Source: PCRC01 sp017848435 (GTDB lineage Bacteria > Pseudomonadota > Gammaproteobacteria > Burkholderiales > Burkholderiaceae_C). From it: a stretch of DNA of 64,000 nt. Each line of letters starts with the position of its first letter. Within the stretch, counting starts at the first letter, position 1. The notes below the pieces were generated by a model. That model made no database searches. It was given only the letters and a program-made list of their open reading frames with translations, and was not told the origin of the DNA. The stretch is taken from the NCBI GenBank assembly GCA_965284315.1, contig OZ260072.1, forward strand, positions 2,294,001-2,358,000, given 5' to 3'. Below, one piece after another: positions 1-8,152 of this stretch. Made by a program: the position numbers and the translations under genes.

Positions 1-1
1 C

Positions 2-346
2 AGCGCGGTGGCCACACTCGAACGCACCAACCCCAGCGCCGCGCTCACCGCTTACACCACCGGCCTGCAGAGCTGGCCCCAGCACCGGGGCCTGCTCTTC
101 GGGCGTGGCAATGCGGCCTACGCACAAGGCCAGCGCGCCACGGCGGCGCTGGCTTATGAAGCGGCGGCACAGGCCGACCCGAACTTTGCCGACGCATGGA
201 ACAACCTGGCGCAAGTCCAGCTGGAACTGGGCCAGCGACCACAGGCCGCCAAAGCCATTGCCCGCGCAGTGGCCCTGGGTGGCCCCCGGGAGGCCCGCTA
301 CCGCGATTTGCAGAAGAAAATCAATGAAAAAGGCACTAAGCCTTAG
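2..346 (+). CDS. TPR-repeat protein, C-terminal fragment
   Basis: The reading frame is open from the window edge, so the true start lies outside. The visible ~114 residues form about two to three tetratricopeptide helices (motif NAAYAQGQRATAALAYEAA, then ADAWNNLAQVQLELGQRPQA), a protein-protein interaction fold. The pattern resembles the C-terminal TPR region of PA2778-type C39-like cysteine peptidases, but the catalytic part is not in the window, so that identity is only a guess. The last residues (about NEKGTKP) and the TAG stop lie inside a dispersed repeat, so the native C-terminus may have been replaced by repeat sequence. Confidence 0.7.
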   Translation, partial: SAVATLERTNPSAALTAYTTGLQSWPQHRGLLFGRGNAAYAQGQRATAALAYEAAAQADPNFADAWNNLAQVQLELGQRPQAAKAIARAVALGGPREARYRDLQKKINEKGTKP

Positions 347-383
347 TCAAACCTTGCAGTTCAGCTATTCTTTTGATAGCTGA
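318..383 (+). repeat. Dispersed ~66-bp AGCTAT repeat, copy 1
   Basis: One of seven copies in the window that align without gaps over their last 43-44 bp (this copy GCCTTAGTCAAACC ... CAGCTAT ... GATAGC). The copy covers the 3' end and stop codon of the TPR gene and ends 10 bp before the stop codon of the convergent MFS gene, so it fills the whole convergent intergenic space. Confidence 0.75.
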
Positions 384-393
384 CTTGGTTGAG

Positions 394-1632
394 TCAGGTT
401 GACGCCGGCTTGGCCGGTGCTGCGGCGCCGTGCAGGGTCAGCTTGCCGACCAGCCAGACCGCCAGCAGGCTGGCCACTGCGCCCACCAGCGCCGCGCCCC
501 AGTAGTGCTGCACCAGGCCGTTGGCATCGCGGCCGATGATCTGGCCGCCGGTGAAGGCGGCGGCGCCCATCGCGGCGGACTGCACCGACGCATTCAGCGT
601 CATGAACGCACCGCGCCGCGCCGGGTTGGCGGCCGAGGTGACGATGGCCATGCCGGGAATCATCCGCCCGCTCATGCAGATGAAAAACAGCGTGGTGGCC
701 ACCAGCACCACGGGCAATGCGGTGCGCGGCATCAGCGCCACCGCGAACATCGGTACCAGCAACGCCACCGCCAGCACACGGAAGGTTTCCTTCTTGCCAT
801 GGCGGTCCGTCATGCGGCCAAACACCTGGGCGGACACCAGTGTGGCCACGCCGCCGAACAGATAGATGTAGGGCACCTGGTCGGGCCACACCCCGGCGTT
901 GGTCTGCATGTAGATCGTGATGAACGGAATGATGGTGAAACCCGCAAACATCATCAGCACCGAAAAACCAAAGGCCCACCAGTGGTTGCGCTCGCGCAGC
1001 ACCTCCTTGACGCCACCCCAGGCCGACAGCCGGTTGGCCTGCAGCAGGTGCGCGTCCAGCACCGGCAGCGTGAGTGCCGCAAACACCGCAAACAGCACGC
1101 TGACGAGCGCAATCGCAAGAAAGGGCGCGTGCCAGCCCAGCGCGCCCGCCAGAAACAGGCTGATCGGCACGCCCGCCACGGTGGAGAGCGAGAACGACGA
1201 CATCACGATGCCCATGGCGCGGCCGCGCCGCTCGAACGGAATGACGTCGCCGACGATGGTTTGCGACAGCGCCGCCAGCACGCCGCCAGTCAGCCCGGCC
1301 GCAATACGCGCCGCCATCAGCGAAGGGTAGTTGGGCGCCAGGCCACAGGCCAGCGTGGCCACGGCAAACAGCAGGTACAAGGTCAACAGCAGCCGTTTGC
1401 GGCTGAAACGGTCGATGTAGGTGGTGGCCACCAGCCCGGAAATGGCGGCGGCAAAGGTGTAGGCCGACACCAGCAGCCCGAACTGCGCGTCGCTGATGCC
1501 AAACAGCTGGGTGAACTGCGGCCCCAGCGGCATCATGACCATGAAGTCGAGGATGTGGGTGAACTGGATGCCGGCCAGCGTCAGCAGCAGCCAGAGTTCA
1601 CGCCGAGGGGTCAGCGCAGGGGGAGCGGACAT
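394..1632 (-). CDS. MFS transporter, probable drug/sugar efflux
   Basis: This 412-residue inner-membrane protein has about 12 hydrophobic segments and belongs to the major facilitator superfamily, AraJ/Bcr-like proton antiporters. The motif-A loop between helices 2 and 3 is visible (IDRFSRKRLLL). The N-terminus is short and cytoplasmic. The gene is 35 bp downstream of purM on the same strand and may be cotranscribed with it; purM gives no clue to the substrate. The ATG at 1632 is the natural start. Substrate unknown; an efflux role is inferred from the family. Confidence 0.85.
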   Translation of the reverse strand: MSAPPALTPRRELWLLLTLAGIQFTHILDFMVMMPLGPQFTQLFGISDAQFGLLVSAYTFAAAISGLVATTYIDRFSRKRLLLTLYLLFAVATLACGLAPNYPSLMAARIAAGLTGGVLAALSQTIVGDVIPFERRGRAMGIVMSSFSLSTVAGVPISLFLAGALGWHAPFLAIALVSVLFAVFAALTLPVLDAHLLQANRLSAWGGVKEVLRERNHWWAFGFSVLMMFAGFTIIPFITIYMQTNAGVWPDQVPYIYLFGGVATLVSAQVFGRMTDRHGKKETFRVLAVALLVPMFAVALMPRTALPVVLVATTLFFICMSGRMIPGMAIVTSAANPARRGAFMTLNASVQSAAMGAAAFTGGQIIGRDANGLVQHYWGAALVGAVASLLAVWLVGKLTLHGAAAPAKPAST

Positions 1633-1667
1633 GGGGTAGGCCCGCGGGTGGGTGTGCAGTGCTGCGC

Positions 1668-2714
1668 TCAGGCCACTTCAACCGGTGCGCCCGTGCCGCG
1701 TTCGGCAATGCGACCGATGGTGTAGACCTGCTCGCCGGCGGCGCGCAGCGTGGCGGCCGTGGCGTCGGCATGGTCAGCCGCCACCACCACCACCATGCCA
1801 ATGCCGTTGTTGAAGGTGCGGTTCATCTCGAAGTCGTCAATGCCAGCGGTGGCCTGCAGCCAGGCGAACAGCTCGGTTTGTGGCCAGCTGCCCTTGGTCA
1901 GGTGGGCGGCCGTACCGTCGGGCAGCACGCGCGGGATGTTTTCCAGCAAACCACCGCCGGTGATGTGGGCCAGCGCCTTGATGGGATGGGCCGCCAGCGC
2001 CGCCAGCACGTTCTTCACGTACAGCCGCGTCGGTTTCATGATGGCGTCCTTGAACGGCAGGCCGTCCAGCGTGGCGGGCAGGCTGCCCGCAGCCCGCTCG
2101 ATGCATTTGCGCACTAGGCTGAAACCGTTGGAGTGCACGCCGTGCGAGGCCAGGCCCAGCACCACGTCGCCCGGCTGCACATTGGCGCCGGTGAGAATTT
2201 TGGATTTCTCCACCGCGCCCACCGCAAAGCCAGCGAGGTCGTATTCACCGGCTGGGTACATGCCCGGCATCTCGGCGGTTTCGCCGCCAATCAGCGCGCA
2301 GCCGCTCAGCTCACAGCCTTTGGCAATGCCGCCGACCACAGCGGCTGCCGTGTCCACGTCGAGCTTGCCACAGGCAAAGTAGTCGAGGAAGAACAGCGGC
2401 TCGGCGCCCTGCACCAGCACGTCGTTCACGCTCATCGCCACCAGGTCGATGCCCACGGTGTCGTGCATCTGCCACTCAAACGCCAGCTTGAGCTTGGTGC
2501 CCACGCCGTCGGTGCCGCTCACCAGCACCGGCTCCTTGTAGCGTTTGGGCACTTCAAAGAGCGCGCCAAAGCCGCCAATGCCGGCCAGCACGCCCTCGCG
2601 CATGGTTTTCTTGGCCAGTGGCTTGATGCGTTCAACCAGTGCGTCACCGGCGTCGATGTCGACACCAGCGTCTTTGTAGGAGAGGGGTGTGTTTGCAGGA
2701 GAAGAAGTGGTCAT
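1668..2714 (-). CDS. purM: Phosphoribosylformylglycinamidine cyclo-ligase (AIR synthetase)
   Basis: PurM converts FGAM to aminoimidazole ribotide with ATP, step five of purine synthesis, in the cytosol. The 348 residues match the usual ~345. The N-terminal SYKDAGVDIDAGD, the glycine-rich GIGGFGALFEV segment, SGTDGVGTKLKLA (substrate loop), GGETAEMPGMY and ITGGGLLENIPRVLP (C-terminal PurM fold) are all intact. It is divergent from the AI-2E-type permease with a 68-bp gap that must hold both promoters. Confidence 0.97.
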   Translation of the reverse strand: MTTSSPANTPLSYKDAGVDIDAGDALVERIKPLAKKTMREGVLAGIGGFGALFEVPKRYKEPVLVSGTDGVGTKLKLAFEWQMHDTVGIDLVAMSVNDVLVQGAEPLFFLDYFACGKLDVDTAAAVVGGIAKGCELSGCALIGGETAEMPGMYPAGEYDLAGFAVGAVEKSKILTGANVQPGDVVLGLASHGVHSNGFSLVRKCIERAAGSLPATLDGLPFKDAIMKPTRLYVKNVLAALAAHPIKALAHITGGGLLENIPRVLPDGTAAHLTKGSWPQTELFAWLQATAGIDDFEMNRTFNNGIGMVVVVAADHADATAATLRAAGEQVYTIGRIAERGTGAPVEVA

Positions 2715-2782
2715 GGAGGTTGGCCAAACAGGCGGCTGTGGTTGGCCCGATAGAATTTGCCCATATTTTACGGGCTCACCCC

Positions 2783-3868
2783 ATGCAATTCACTTCTGCC
2801 CAAAAACGCGCCTTCACCTGGACGGGCATCGCGTTGCTGGTGGTGATGGCGCTGTGGCTGCTTGGCCCGGTGTTGACGCCCTTCATGGTTGCGGCGGTGT
2901 TGGCCTATGCACTGACCCCGTTGGTGAACCGGTTGGACCGTGTGGGCCAGGGTCGGCTGCCCCGTTTGGTGGCGGTGGTGCTGGTGGAAACGCTGTTCAT
3001 TCTGGTGCTGCTCAGCCTGCTGCTGCTGGTGGTGCCCATCATGGCCAAGGAGTTGCCATTGCTGCGCGAACAGGTGCCGGTGCTGGCCGACAAGCTCAAC
3101 ACCGGCCTGGCACCCTGGCTGGCGCAGTTTGGCATCAAGGTGTCGCTCGACGTGGCCAGCATCAAGGCTTTTGTGCTGAAGTACCTCAACGCCAATTTTG
3201 AAGATGCGTTTGGTTCCTTGTTGTCTTCGCTCCAGCTCGGTGGCAGCGTGGCGCTGGCCATCATCGGCAACGCGGTCATCATCCCGGTGGCGCTGTTCTA
3301 CCTGCTGCTCGACTGGGACAAATTCGTTGCCCGCGTGGTGGAACTCGTACCGCTGAACATGCGCGACGGCTACGACAGCTTCACCACCGAGGCCGATTCG
3401 GTGCTGGGCCAGTACCTGCGCGGACAACTGCTGGTGATGCTGATCCTGGCGGTGTTTTACAGCGTGGGCCTGCGCCTGTTTGGACTCGATCTGGCCTGGC
3501 CGATTGGCATTTTCACCGGGCTGGCGGTGTTCGTGCCCTACGTGGGCTTTGGCCTGGGGCTGGTGCTGGCCCTTCTGGCGGGTCTGCTGGAGTTCACCCA
3601 GCCCGGCGGACCGCTCAAGGCGCTGGTCATGGTGGCGGTGGTGTTTGGCGTCGGGCAACTGATCGAGAGCATTTACCTCACGCCCCGGCTGGTGGGCGAG
3701 CGCATTGGCCTGCACCCGCTGATGGTGATTTTTGCCTTGCTGGCCTTTGGTCAGCTGTTTGGGTTTATCGGCATCCTGATCGCACTGCCAGCCAGCGCGG
3801 TGTTGCTGGTGGCGGTGCGCCGTGTGCGCACCAGTTATCTGGCCAGCAAGCTCTACCAAGGCGGATGA
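2783..3868 (+). CDS. AI-2E family transporter (PerM/YdgG-like)
   Basis: A 361-residue membrane protein of the AI-2E family exporter/permease fold, with about seven to eight hydrophobic segments, a long central amphipathic region and the conserved C-terminal half (IGIFTGLAVFVPYVGFGLG, then LTPRLVGERIGLHPLMVIF). Members range from autoinducer-2 export to Na+/H+ antiport, so the substrate cannot be stated. I start it at the ATG at 2783 (MQFTSAQKR) because the upstream extension of the frame runs into purM and has no family resemblance. Its stop overlaps the hda start by 4 bp (ATGA), a conserved betaproteobacterial order. Confidence 0.88.
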   Translation: MQFTSAQKRAFTWTGIALLVVMALWLLGPVLTPFMVAAVLAYALTPLVNRLDRVGQGRLPRLVAVVLVETLFILVLLSLLLLVVPIMAKELPLLREQVPVLADKLNTGLAPWLAQFGIKVSLDVASIKAFVLKYLNANFEDAFGSLLSSLQLGGSVALAIIGNAVIIPVALFYLLLDWDKFVARVVELVPLNMRDGYDSFTTEADSVLGQYLRGQLLVMLILAVFYSVGLRLFGLDLAWPIGIFTGLAVFVPYVGFGLGLVLALLAGLLEFTQPGGPLKALVMVAVVFGVGQLIESIYLTPRLVGERIGLHPLMVIFALLAFGQLFGFIGILIALPASAVLLVAVRRVRTSYLASKLYQGG

Positions 3869-4563
3869 AGCAGATCGCCCTTGACATTGGCCTGCCGACA
3901 GGGCCCACACTGGCCAGCTTCATGGCCGGTCCCAACCAGGACGCGGTGCAGCACCTGCAACTGTGGCTTGGTGAGGGCAGCGCGCAGCCCGTTCGCTCAC
4001 CCGTGCCCACCTACCTGTGGGGCGAGAGTGGCAGCGGCAAAACCCATTTGCTCTTTGCACTGCGAGACGCCCTGGCGGCGCGTGGCGAGCAGATCGGCTG
4101 GCTGGACCCAGCCTGCAACCCACCCACCGAGTTCAACCCGGCGTGGTCTGTGGTGCTGATGGACGATGTGCAGGCCTACAACGCGGTACAGCAGCACGCG
4201 GCGTTCAACTGGTTTGTCAATGCGATGGGCGTGACCGATGGCCAGCCCCGCAGTGTGCTGGCAGCGGGGGCGTTGCCTCCGGCCGATCTGCCCCTGCGCG
4301 ACGACTTGCGCAGCCGGCTCGGCTGGGGCCATGTGTTCCAGTTGCGGGTGCTCAACGAGCCCGAGCGCCGACTGGTGTTGCAGCAGCAGGCGCTGGCCCG
4401 GGGCATTGTTCTGCCTGACGAAGTGGTGGACTTTGTGCTCGCCCGCTTCTCGCGCGACCTCGGCAGCCTGTCGCAGTTGCTGGAGCAACTCGACCACTAT
4501 GCACTGCAGACCCAACGCGCCATCACCATCCCGCTGGTGCGGGCGATGCTGGACAACGAATGA
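3865..4563 (+). CDS. hda: DnaA regulatory inactivator Hda
   Basis: Hda is a DnaA-like AAA+ protein that, with the DNA-loaded sliding clamp, stimulates ATP hydrolysis by DnaA and prevents re-initiation. The 232 residues contain a Walker A (WGESGSGKTHLLF), a Walker B-like VVLMDDVQAYN, a sensor/arginine-finger region (DDLRSRLGWGHVF) and the C-terminal lid (FSRDLGSLSQLLEQLD). The N-terminus (MKQIALDIGLPTGPTLASF) carries the clamp-binding-type QIALDI segment expected for Hda. The start overlaps the permease stop, and the stop overlaps the HAD gene start, both by ATGA. Confidence 0.93.
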   Translation: MKQIALDIGLPTGPTLASFMAGPNQDAVQHLQLWLGEGSAQPVRSPVPTYLWGESGSGKTHLLFALRDALAARGEQIGWLDPACNPPTEFNPAWSVVLMDDVQAYNAVQQHAAFNWFVNAMGVTDGQPRSVLAAGALPPADLPLRDDLRSRLGWGHVFQLRVLNEPERRLVLQQQALARGIVLPDEVVDFVLARFSRDLGSLSQLLEQLDHYALQTQRAITIPLVRAMLDNE

Positions 4564-5270
4564 CCTTGAGCACTTCCCCCTTAGCCACTTCCAAGCCCCG
4601 CGTGACCTTGTTCGACCTGGACCACACGCTGCTGCCACTCGACTCCGACCACGCCTGGGGTGAATTCACCATCGCCCTCGGCTGGACCGATGCGACCGTC
4701 TTCAAGCAGCGCAACGACCATTTCTACGCCCAGTACCAGGCCGGCACGCTGAACGTGCACGACTACGTGCGCTTTGCCACCGAGGCGGTGCGCCAGCAGG
4801 GCCCCGAACGGGCGCAGGAAGCCCACGCCGCGTTCATGCGCGAGGTGATTGAGCCCGCCATTCGGCCGCAAGCACGGGCCTTGCTGCGCCAGCACCAGCA
4901 GGCGGGTGACGCGGTGGTGATCGTCACCGCGACCAACGAGTTCGTTACCCGACCGATTGCCCGCGCACTGGGCGTGGACGAATTGATTGCGGTGGCGCTG
5001 GAGCGCACCCCTGGGCCCGACGGGCAAGGATGGATTACCGGTGGCATTCTGGGTGTGCCGTCGTTCCGCGAGGGCAAGGTCACCCGCGTGGCGGCCTGGT
5101 TGGCCGAGCGTGGCTGGGACTGGGACAGCGCGCACACCACTTTTTATTCCGACTCCATGAACGACCTGCCCTTGCTGGAGCGGGTCAACCACCCGGTGGC
5201 GACCAACCCCGACACCCGCCTGCGTGCGCTGGCCGAGGCGCGCGGCTGGCCGGTGCTGGACCTGTTCTAA
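4560..5270 (+). CDS. HAD-superfamily subfamily IB phosphatase
   Basis: A 236-residue cytosolic phosphatase of the SerB-like HAD-IB group. Motif I is TLFDLDHTLLP (nucleophile and acid/base aspartates), motif II VTATNEF, the lysine motif lies near FREGKVTRV, and motif III is SDSMNDLPLL. The substrate is unknown; relatives include phosphoserine phosphatase and histidinol-phosphatase-type enzymes, and this hda-linked member is often annotated only as HAD hydrolase. It overlaps hda by ATGA and is followed by a hairpin and pcnB. Confidence 0.88.
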   Translation: MTLSTSPLATSKPRVTLFDLDHTLLPLDSDHAWGEFTIALGWTDATVFKQRNDHFYAQYQAGTLNVHDYVRFATEAVRQQGPERAQEAHAAFMREVIEPAIRPQARALLRQHQQAGDAVVIVTATNEFVTRPIARALGVDELIAVALERTPGPDGQGWITGGILGVPSFREGKVTRVAAWLAERGWDWDSAHTTFYSDSMNDLPLLERVNHPVATNPDTRLRALAEARGWPVLDLF

Positions 5271-5280
5271 TTGAGGCTGA

Positions 5281-5319
5281 AGGCCATGTGCTGGCGCGCT
5301 TCAGCGCGCCGTGTGGCCT
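5281..5319 (+). promoter_or_regulatory. Strong GC hairpin before pcnB
   Basis: Nested inverted repeats: GGCGCGC/GCGCGCC around a TTCA loop, flanked by AGGCCA/TGGCCT. The structure ends 13 bp before the pcnB ATG at 5333, and no T-run follows, so it is not a standard terminator. It could affect pcnB translation or mRNA ends. Function is inferred from position only. Confidence 0.45.
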
Positions 5320-5332
5320 GCACATGTTTCCC

Positions 5333-6907
5333 ATGATCAAAAAATTCATCGACAAGCTGTTTGGCAAGACCACCAGCCCCACCCCAGCCACCCGAGCCCG
5401 GAAGAACCCGTTTGGCAAACGCGAGGAAGTCGCGGCCGAGGTGCACGGCATTGACATCAAACTGGTGGACGAGCGTGCCCTGAACGTGGTGAGCACGCTG
5501 CAGCAGGCGGGTTTTGAGGCCTACATCGTGGGCGGCGCGGTGCGCGACCTGCTGGTGGGTTTGCGCCCGAAAGACTTTGACGTCGCCACCGATGCCACGC
5601 CCGAGCAGGTCAAGGGCCTGTTCCGCCGCGCCTTCATCATCGGCCGGCGTTTCCGCATCGTTCATGTGGTGTACGGCCGTGGCCGCGAGCACGAAGTCAT
5701 CGAGGTGTCCACCTTCCGCGCCTACATGGACAGTGCTGCGGCCGAGCAAGTCGCTGGCAACGAGCGCACCAGCAAGAGCGAACTCGCCGGCATGAAGCAC
5801 GCGGTGGACGCGTCCGGCCGGGTGCTGCGCGACAACGTCTGGGGCCCGCAGGAAGAAGACGCGGCGCGCCGCGATTTCACCCTGAACGCCATGTACTACG
5901 ACCCCCACACCCAGACGGTGGTGGACTACCACAACGGCAGCAAGGACGTGAAAAAGCGCGTCATGCGCATGATCGGCGACCCCGCCACCCGCTACCGCGA
6001 AGACCCGGTGCGCATCATCCGTGCGGTGCGTTTTGCCGCCAAGCTCAGCCCGTTGGGCTTCACGCTGGAAGCCAAGACCGCCGAGCCGCTGATCAAGTCG
6101 CAGGAACTGCTGGCCGACGTGCCCCAGAGTCGCCTGTTTGACGAAATGCTCAAGCTGCTGCTGACCGGCCATGCGCTGGCCAGCATCGCGCAGTTGCGCG
6201 CGCTGGGCATGGCGCGTGGTATCTACCCGCTGCTGGACGTGGTGGTGGAGCGTGCCGACCAACCGTTTGTGAATGCCGCGCTGCTCGACACCGACCGCCG
6301 CGTCGCCGAGGGCAAGCCGGTGGTGCCGAGCTTTTTGCTGGCCTGCGTGCTGTGGGCCGACGTGCGCGACGGCTGGAACCAGCGCATGAACCAGCGCCAC
6401 CACCCGTTTGCCGCATTGCAGGAGGCCATCGACGAAGCCTTCAGTGCCCGGATTGGCGATGTCTCTGGCCGTGGCAAGCTGGCCGCCGACATGCGGGAGA
6501 TCTGGATGATGCAGCCGCGTTTTGACAAGCGCACCGGCAGCACCCCGTACAGCTTGGTGGACCAGCCGCGCTTCCGCGCCGGGTTCGACTTCATGCGCTT
6601 GCGCGCTGCCACCGGCGAGATGGACGAAGCCGTGGCCGAGTGGTGGGAAACCTTCAGCACCGCCGACGATGCCACCCGCCAGGACCTGATGGACCAGGCC
6701 CGTGACGAGCAACAGCGCCGTCCACGTGTGGTTCGTGCCGCCCCTCGGCCTGCCACCGCAGCCGAGGGCGTGCCAAAGGACCCGTCTGCAGACGAGGCGG
6801 GCAGCAGCGATGCCCCACGCAAACGCCGCCGCCGCCGCCGCTCCGGTGGTGCCAGAAACGCCGACGGTCCGGCGGCAGGCCCCTCGTCAGGTGGCAGCGA
6901 AGACTGA
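5333..6907 (+). CDS. pcnB: Poly(A) polymerase I
   Basis: PcnB adds 3' poly(A) tails that speed RNA decay. The protein has 524 residues from the ATG at 5333 (MIKKFIDKLFGK, a typical PcnB start); ATG 5324 is an alternative three codons upstream. The class II nucleotidyltransferase head is clear: AYIVGGAVRDLLVG, KDFDVATDATPEQV, then RRDFTLNAMYYD and the RNA-binding REDPVRIIRAVRFAAKL. The C-terminus is arginine-rich (RKRRRRRRSGG), as expected of poly(A) polymerase rather than the tRNA CCA enzyme. No obvious Shine-Dalgarno sequence precedes the start. folK follows after 21 bp. Confidence 0.93.
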   Translation: MIKKFIDKLFGKTTSPTPATRARKNPFGKREEVAAEVHGIDIKLVDERALNVVSTLQQAGFEAYIVGGAVRDLLVGLRPKDFDVATDATPEQVKGLFRRAFIIGRRFRIVHVVYGRGREHEVIEVSTFRAYMDSAAAEQVAGNERTSKSELAGMKHAVDASGRVLRDNVWGPQEEDAARRDFTLNAMYYDPHTQTVVDYHNGSKDVKKRVMRMIGDPATRYREDPVRIIRAVRFAAKLSPLGFTLEAKTAEPLIKSQELLADVPQSRLFDEMLKLLLTGHALASIAQLRALGMARGIYPLLDVVVERADQPFVNAALLDTDRRVAEGKPVVPSFLLACVLWADVRDGWNQRMNQRHHPFAALQEAIDEAFSARIGDVSGRGKLAADMREIWMMQPRFDKRTGSTPYSLVDQPRFRAGFDFMRLRAATGEMDEAVAEWWETFSTADDATRQDLMDQARDEQQRRPRVVRAAPRPATAAEGVPKDPSADEAGSSDAPRKRRRRRRSGGARNADGPAAGPSSGGSED

Positions 6908-6928
6908 CACCGGCCCGGTGAGTCAGGC

Positions 6929-7399
6929 ATGAGCCCGCGCGACCCCTGTACCGCCTACGTGGCCCTGGGGTCCAACCTGGGCGATGGGGTGGGCCATCTG
7001 CAGCAAGCTCTCCAGACCTTGGCCGCCTGGCCAGGCCTGCAGCTGGGCCGACAGTCGTCGTTCTACCGCACCGCCCCGGTGGACGCCGACGGGCCCGACT
7101 ACACCAATGCGGTGGTGGCGGTCACCACCCCCCTGACCGCGCCAGACCTGCTGCGGGCACTGCAGGCCATAGAACAGCGGCATGGCCGCACCCGTGCCTA
7201 CCGCAATGCACCCCGCACGCTGGATCTGGACCTGCTGCTGTATGGCGACGGCCAGATCAGCAGCCCCCAGTTGGTGGTGCCACACCCGCGCATGGCGCTG
7301 CGGGCCTTTGTGTTGGTGCCGCTGGCCGAGGTGGCCCCATCGCGGGTGTTGCCGGCGCAACTGGGCGCGGTGCAAGAACAGGCCATCACCAAGCTGTAG
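6929..7399 (+). CDS. folK: 6-hydroxymethyl-7,8-dihydropterin pyrophosphokinase (HPPK)
   Basis: FolK transfers pyrophosphate from ATP to hydroxymethyl-dihydropterin in folate synthesis. The 156 residues show the family signature VALGSNLGD near the start, SSFYRTAPVD, the catalytic RTLDLDLLLYGD (metal-binding aspartates) and PHPRMALRAFVLVPLAEV. It lies 21 bp after pcnB, the usual proteobacterial order. Confidence 0.95.
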   Translation: MSPRDPCTAYVALGSNLGDGVGHLQQALQTLAAWPGLQLGRQSSFYRTAPVDADGPDYTNAVVAVTTPLTAPDLLRALQAIEQRHGRTRAYRNAPRTLDLDLLLYGDGQISSPQLVVPHPRMALRAFVLVPLAEVAPSRVLPAQLGAVQEQAITKL

Positions 7400-7446
7400 G
7401 TAGGCCACGGTGGTGTGGTCACCACAGGGCACGGTTACACTCCGCG

Positions 7447-7475
7447 CAGTCACAAAAAAGTCATTCGTTTGACAC
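7447..7475 (+). promoter_or_regulatory. Candidate Pho box (PhoB site)
   Basis: Three heptamers separated by exactly 4 bp: CAGTCAC, AAAA, AAGTCAT, TCGT, TTGACAC. The PhoB box is two 7-bp direct repeats resembling CTGTCAT with an AT-rich 4-bp spacer, so the first two units fit well and the third extends the array. It sits 20 bp before the start of the PhoU-like/Pit pair. The match is by eye. Confidence 0.5.
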
Positions 7476-7494
7476 ACATTCAAAGGAGCGCACC

Positions 7495-8142
7495 ATGCTG
7501 TTTGGCAAGCTGATGCCGCGTGAGGGCAATTTCTTCGAGATGTTCAACCAGCATGCGGACCGCATCGTGGAGGCAGCCCGCGCGTTCTCGCAACTGGTGG
7601 CCAATTACAACGACCCGCACCTGCGTGAGCAGTACAACCGTGATGTTGACAACGCCGAACGTGCGGCCGACCGGATCACCCACGACGTCAACAAGGCGCT
7701 GCACAAGACTTTCATCACACCGATCGACCGCGAACAGATCCACTCGTTGATCAATACCATGGACGATGTGGCCGACCTGATCCAGGACTCGGCCGAGACC
7801 ATGGCGTTGTACGACGTGCGCTACATGACCGACGAGATCAAGCGCCTGACCGACCTGAGCCTGAAGTGCTGCGAGCGCCTGAAGGACGCGGTGGCCTTGC
7901 TGGCCAAGCTGAGCGACCCCGGCACGGCCGAAGCGGCACTCAAGACCTGCGAAGAGATCGACCGTCTGGAGTCCGACGCCGACCGCGTGATGCGCTCGGC
8001 CATGAGCAAGCTGTTCCGCGAAGAGCCCGATGTGCGCGAGCTGATCAAGCTCAAGGCCATCTACGAACTGCTGGAAACCATCACCGACCGTTGCGAAGAC
8101 GTGGCCAACCTGATCGAGGGCATCATCCTCGAAAACTCCTGA
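7495..8142 (+). CDS. PhoU-like DUF47 (TIGR00153) phosphate transport regulator
   Basis: A 215-residue, almost wholly helical cytosolic protein of the DUF47/PhoU-like family, which accompanies Pit transporters and is thought to modulate them. Visible hallmarks are the N-terminal FGKLMPREGNFFEMFNQHA and the paired acidic helix segments (ADRITHDVNKALHKTFITPIDR; ITDRCEDVANLIEGIILENS) resembling PhoU metal-binding helices. A good AAGGAG ribosome site precedes the ATG. pit follows after 10 bp, so the two are almost certainly one operon. Confidence 0.92.
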   Translation: MLFGKLMPREGNFFEMFNQHADRIVEAARAFSQLVANYNDPHLREQYNRDVDNAERAADRITHDVNKALHKTFITPIDREQIHSLINTMDDVADLIQDSAETMALYDVRYMTDEIKRLTDLSLKCCERLKDAVALLAKLSDPGTAEAALKTCEEIDRLESDADRVMRSAMSKLFREEPDVRELIKLKAIYELLETITDRCEDVANLIEGIILENS

Positions 8143-8152
8143 GCCTGCGCCC

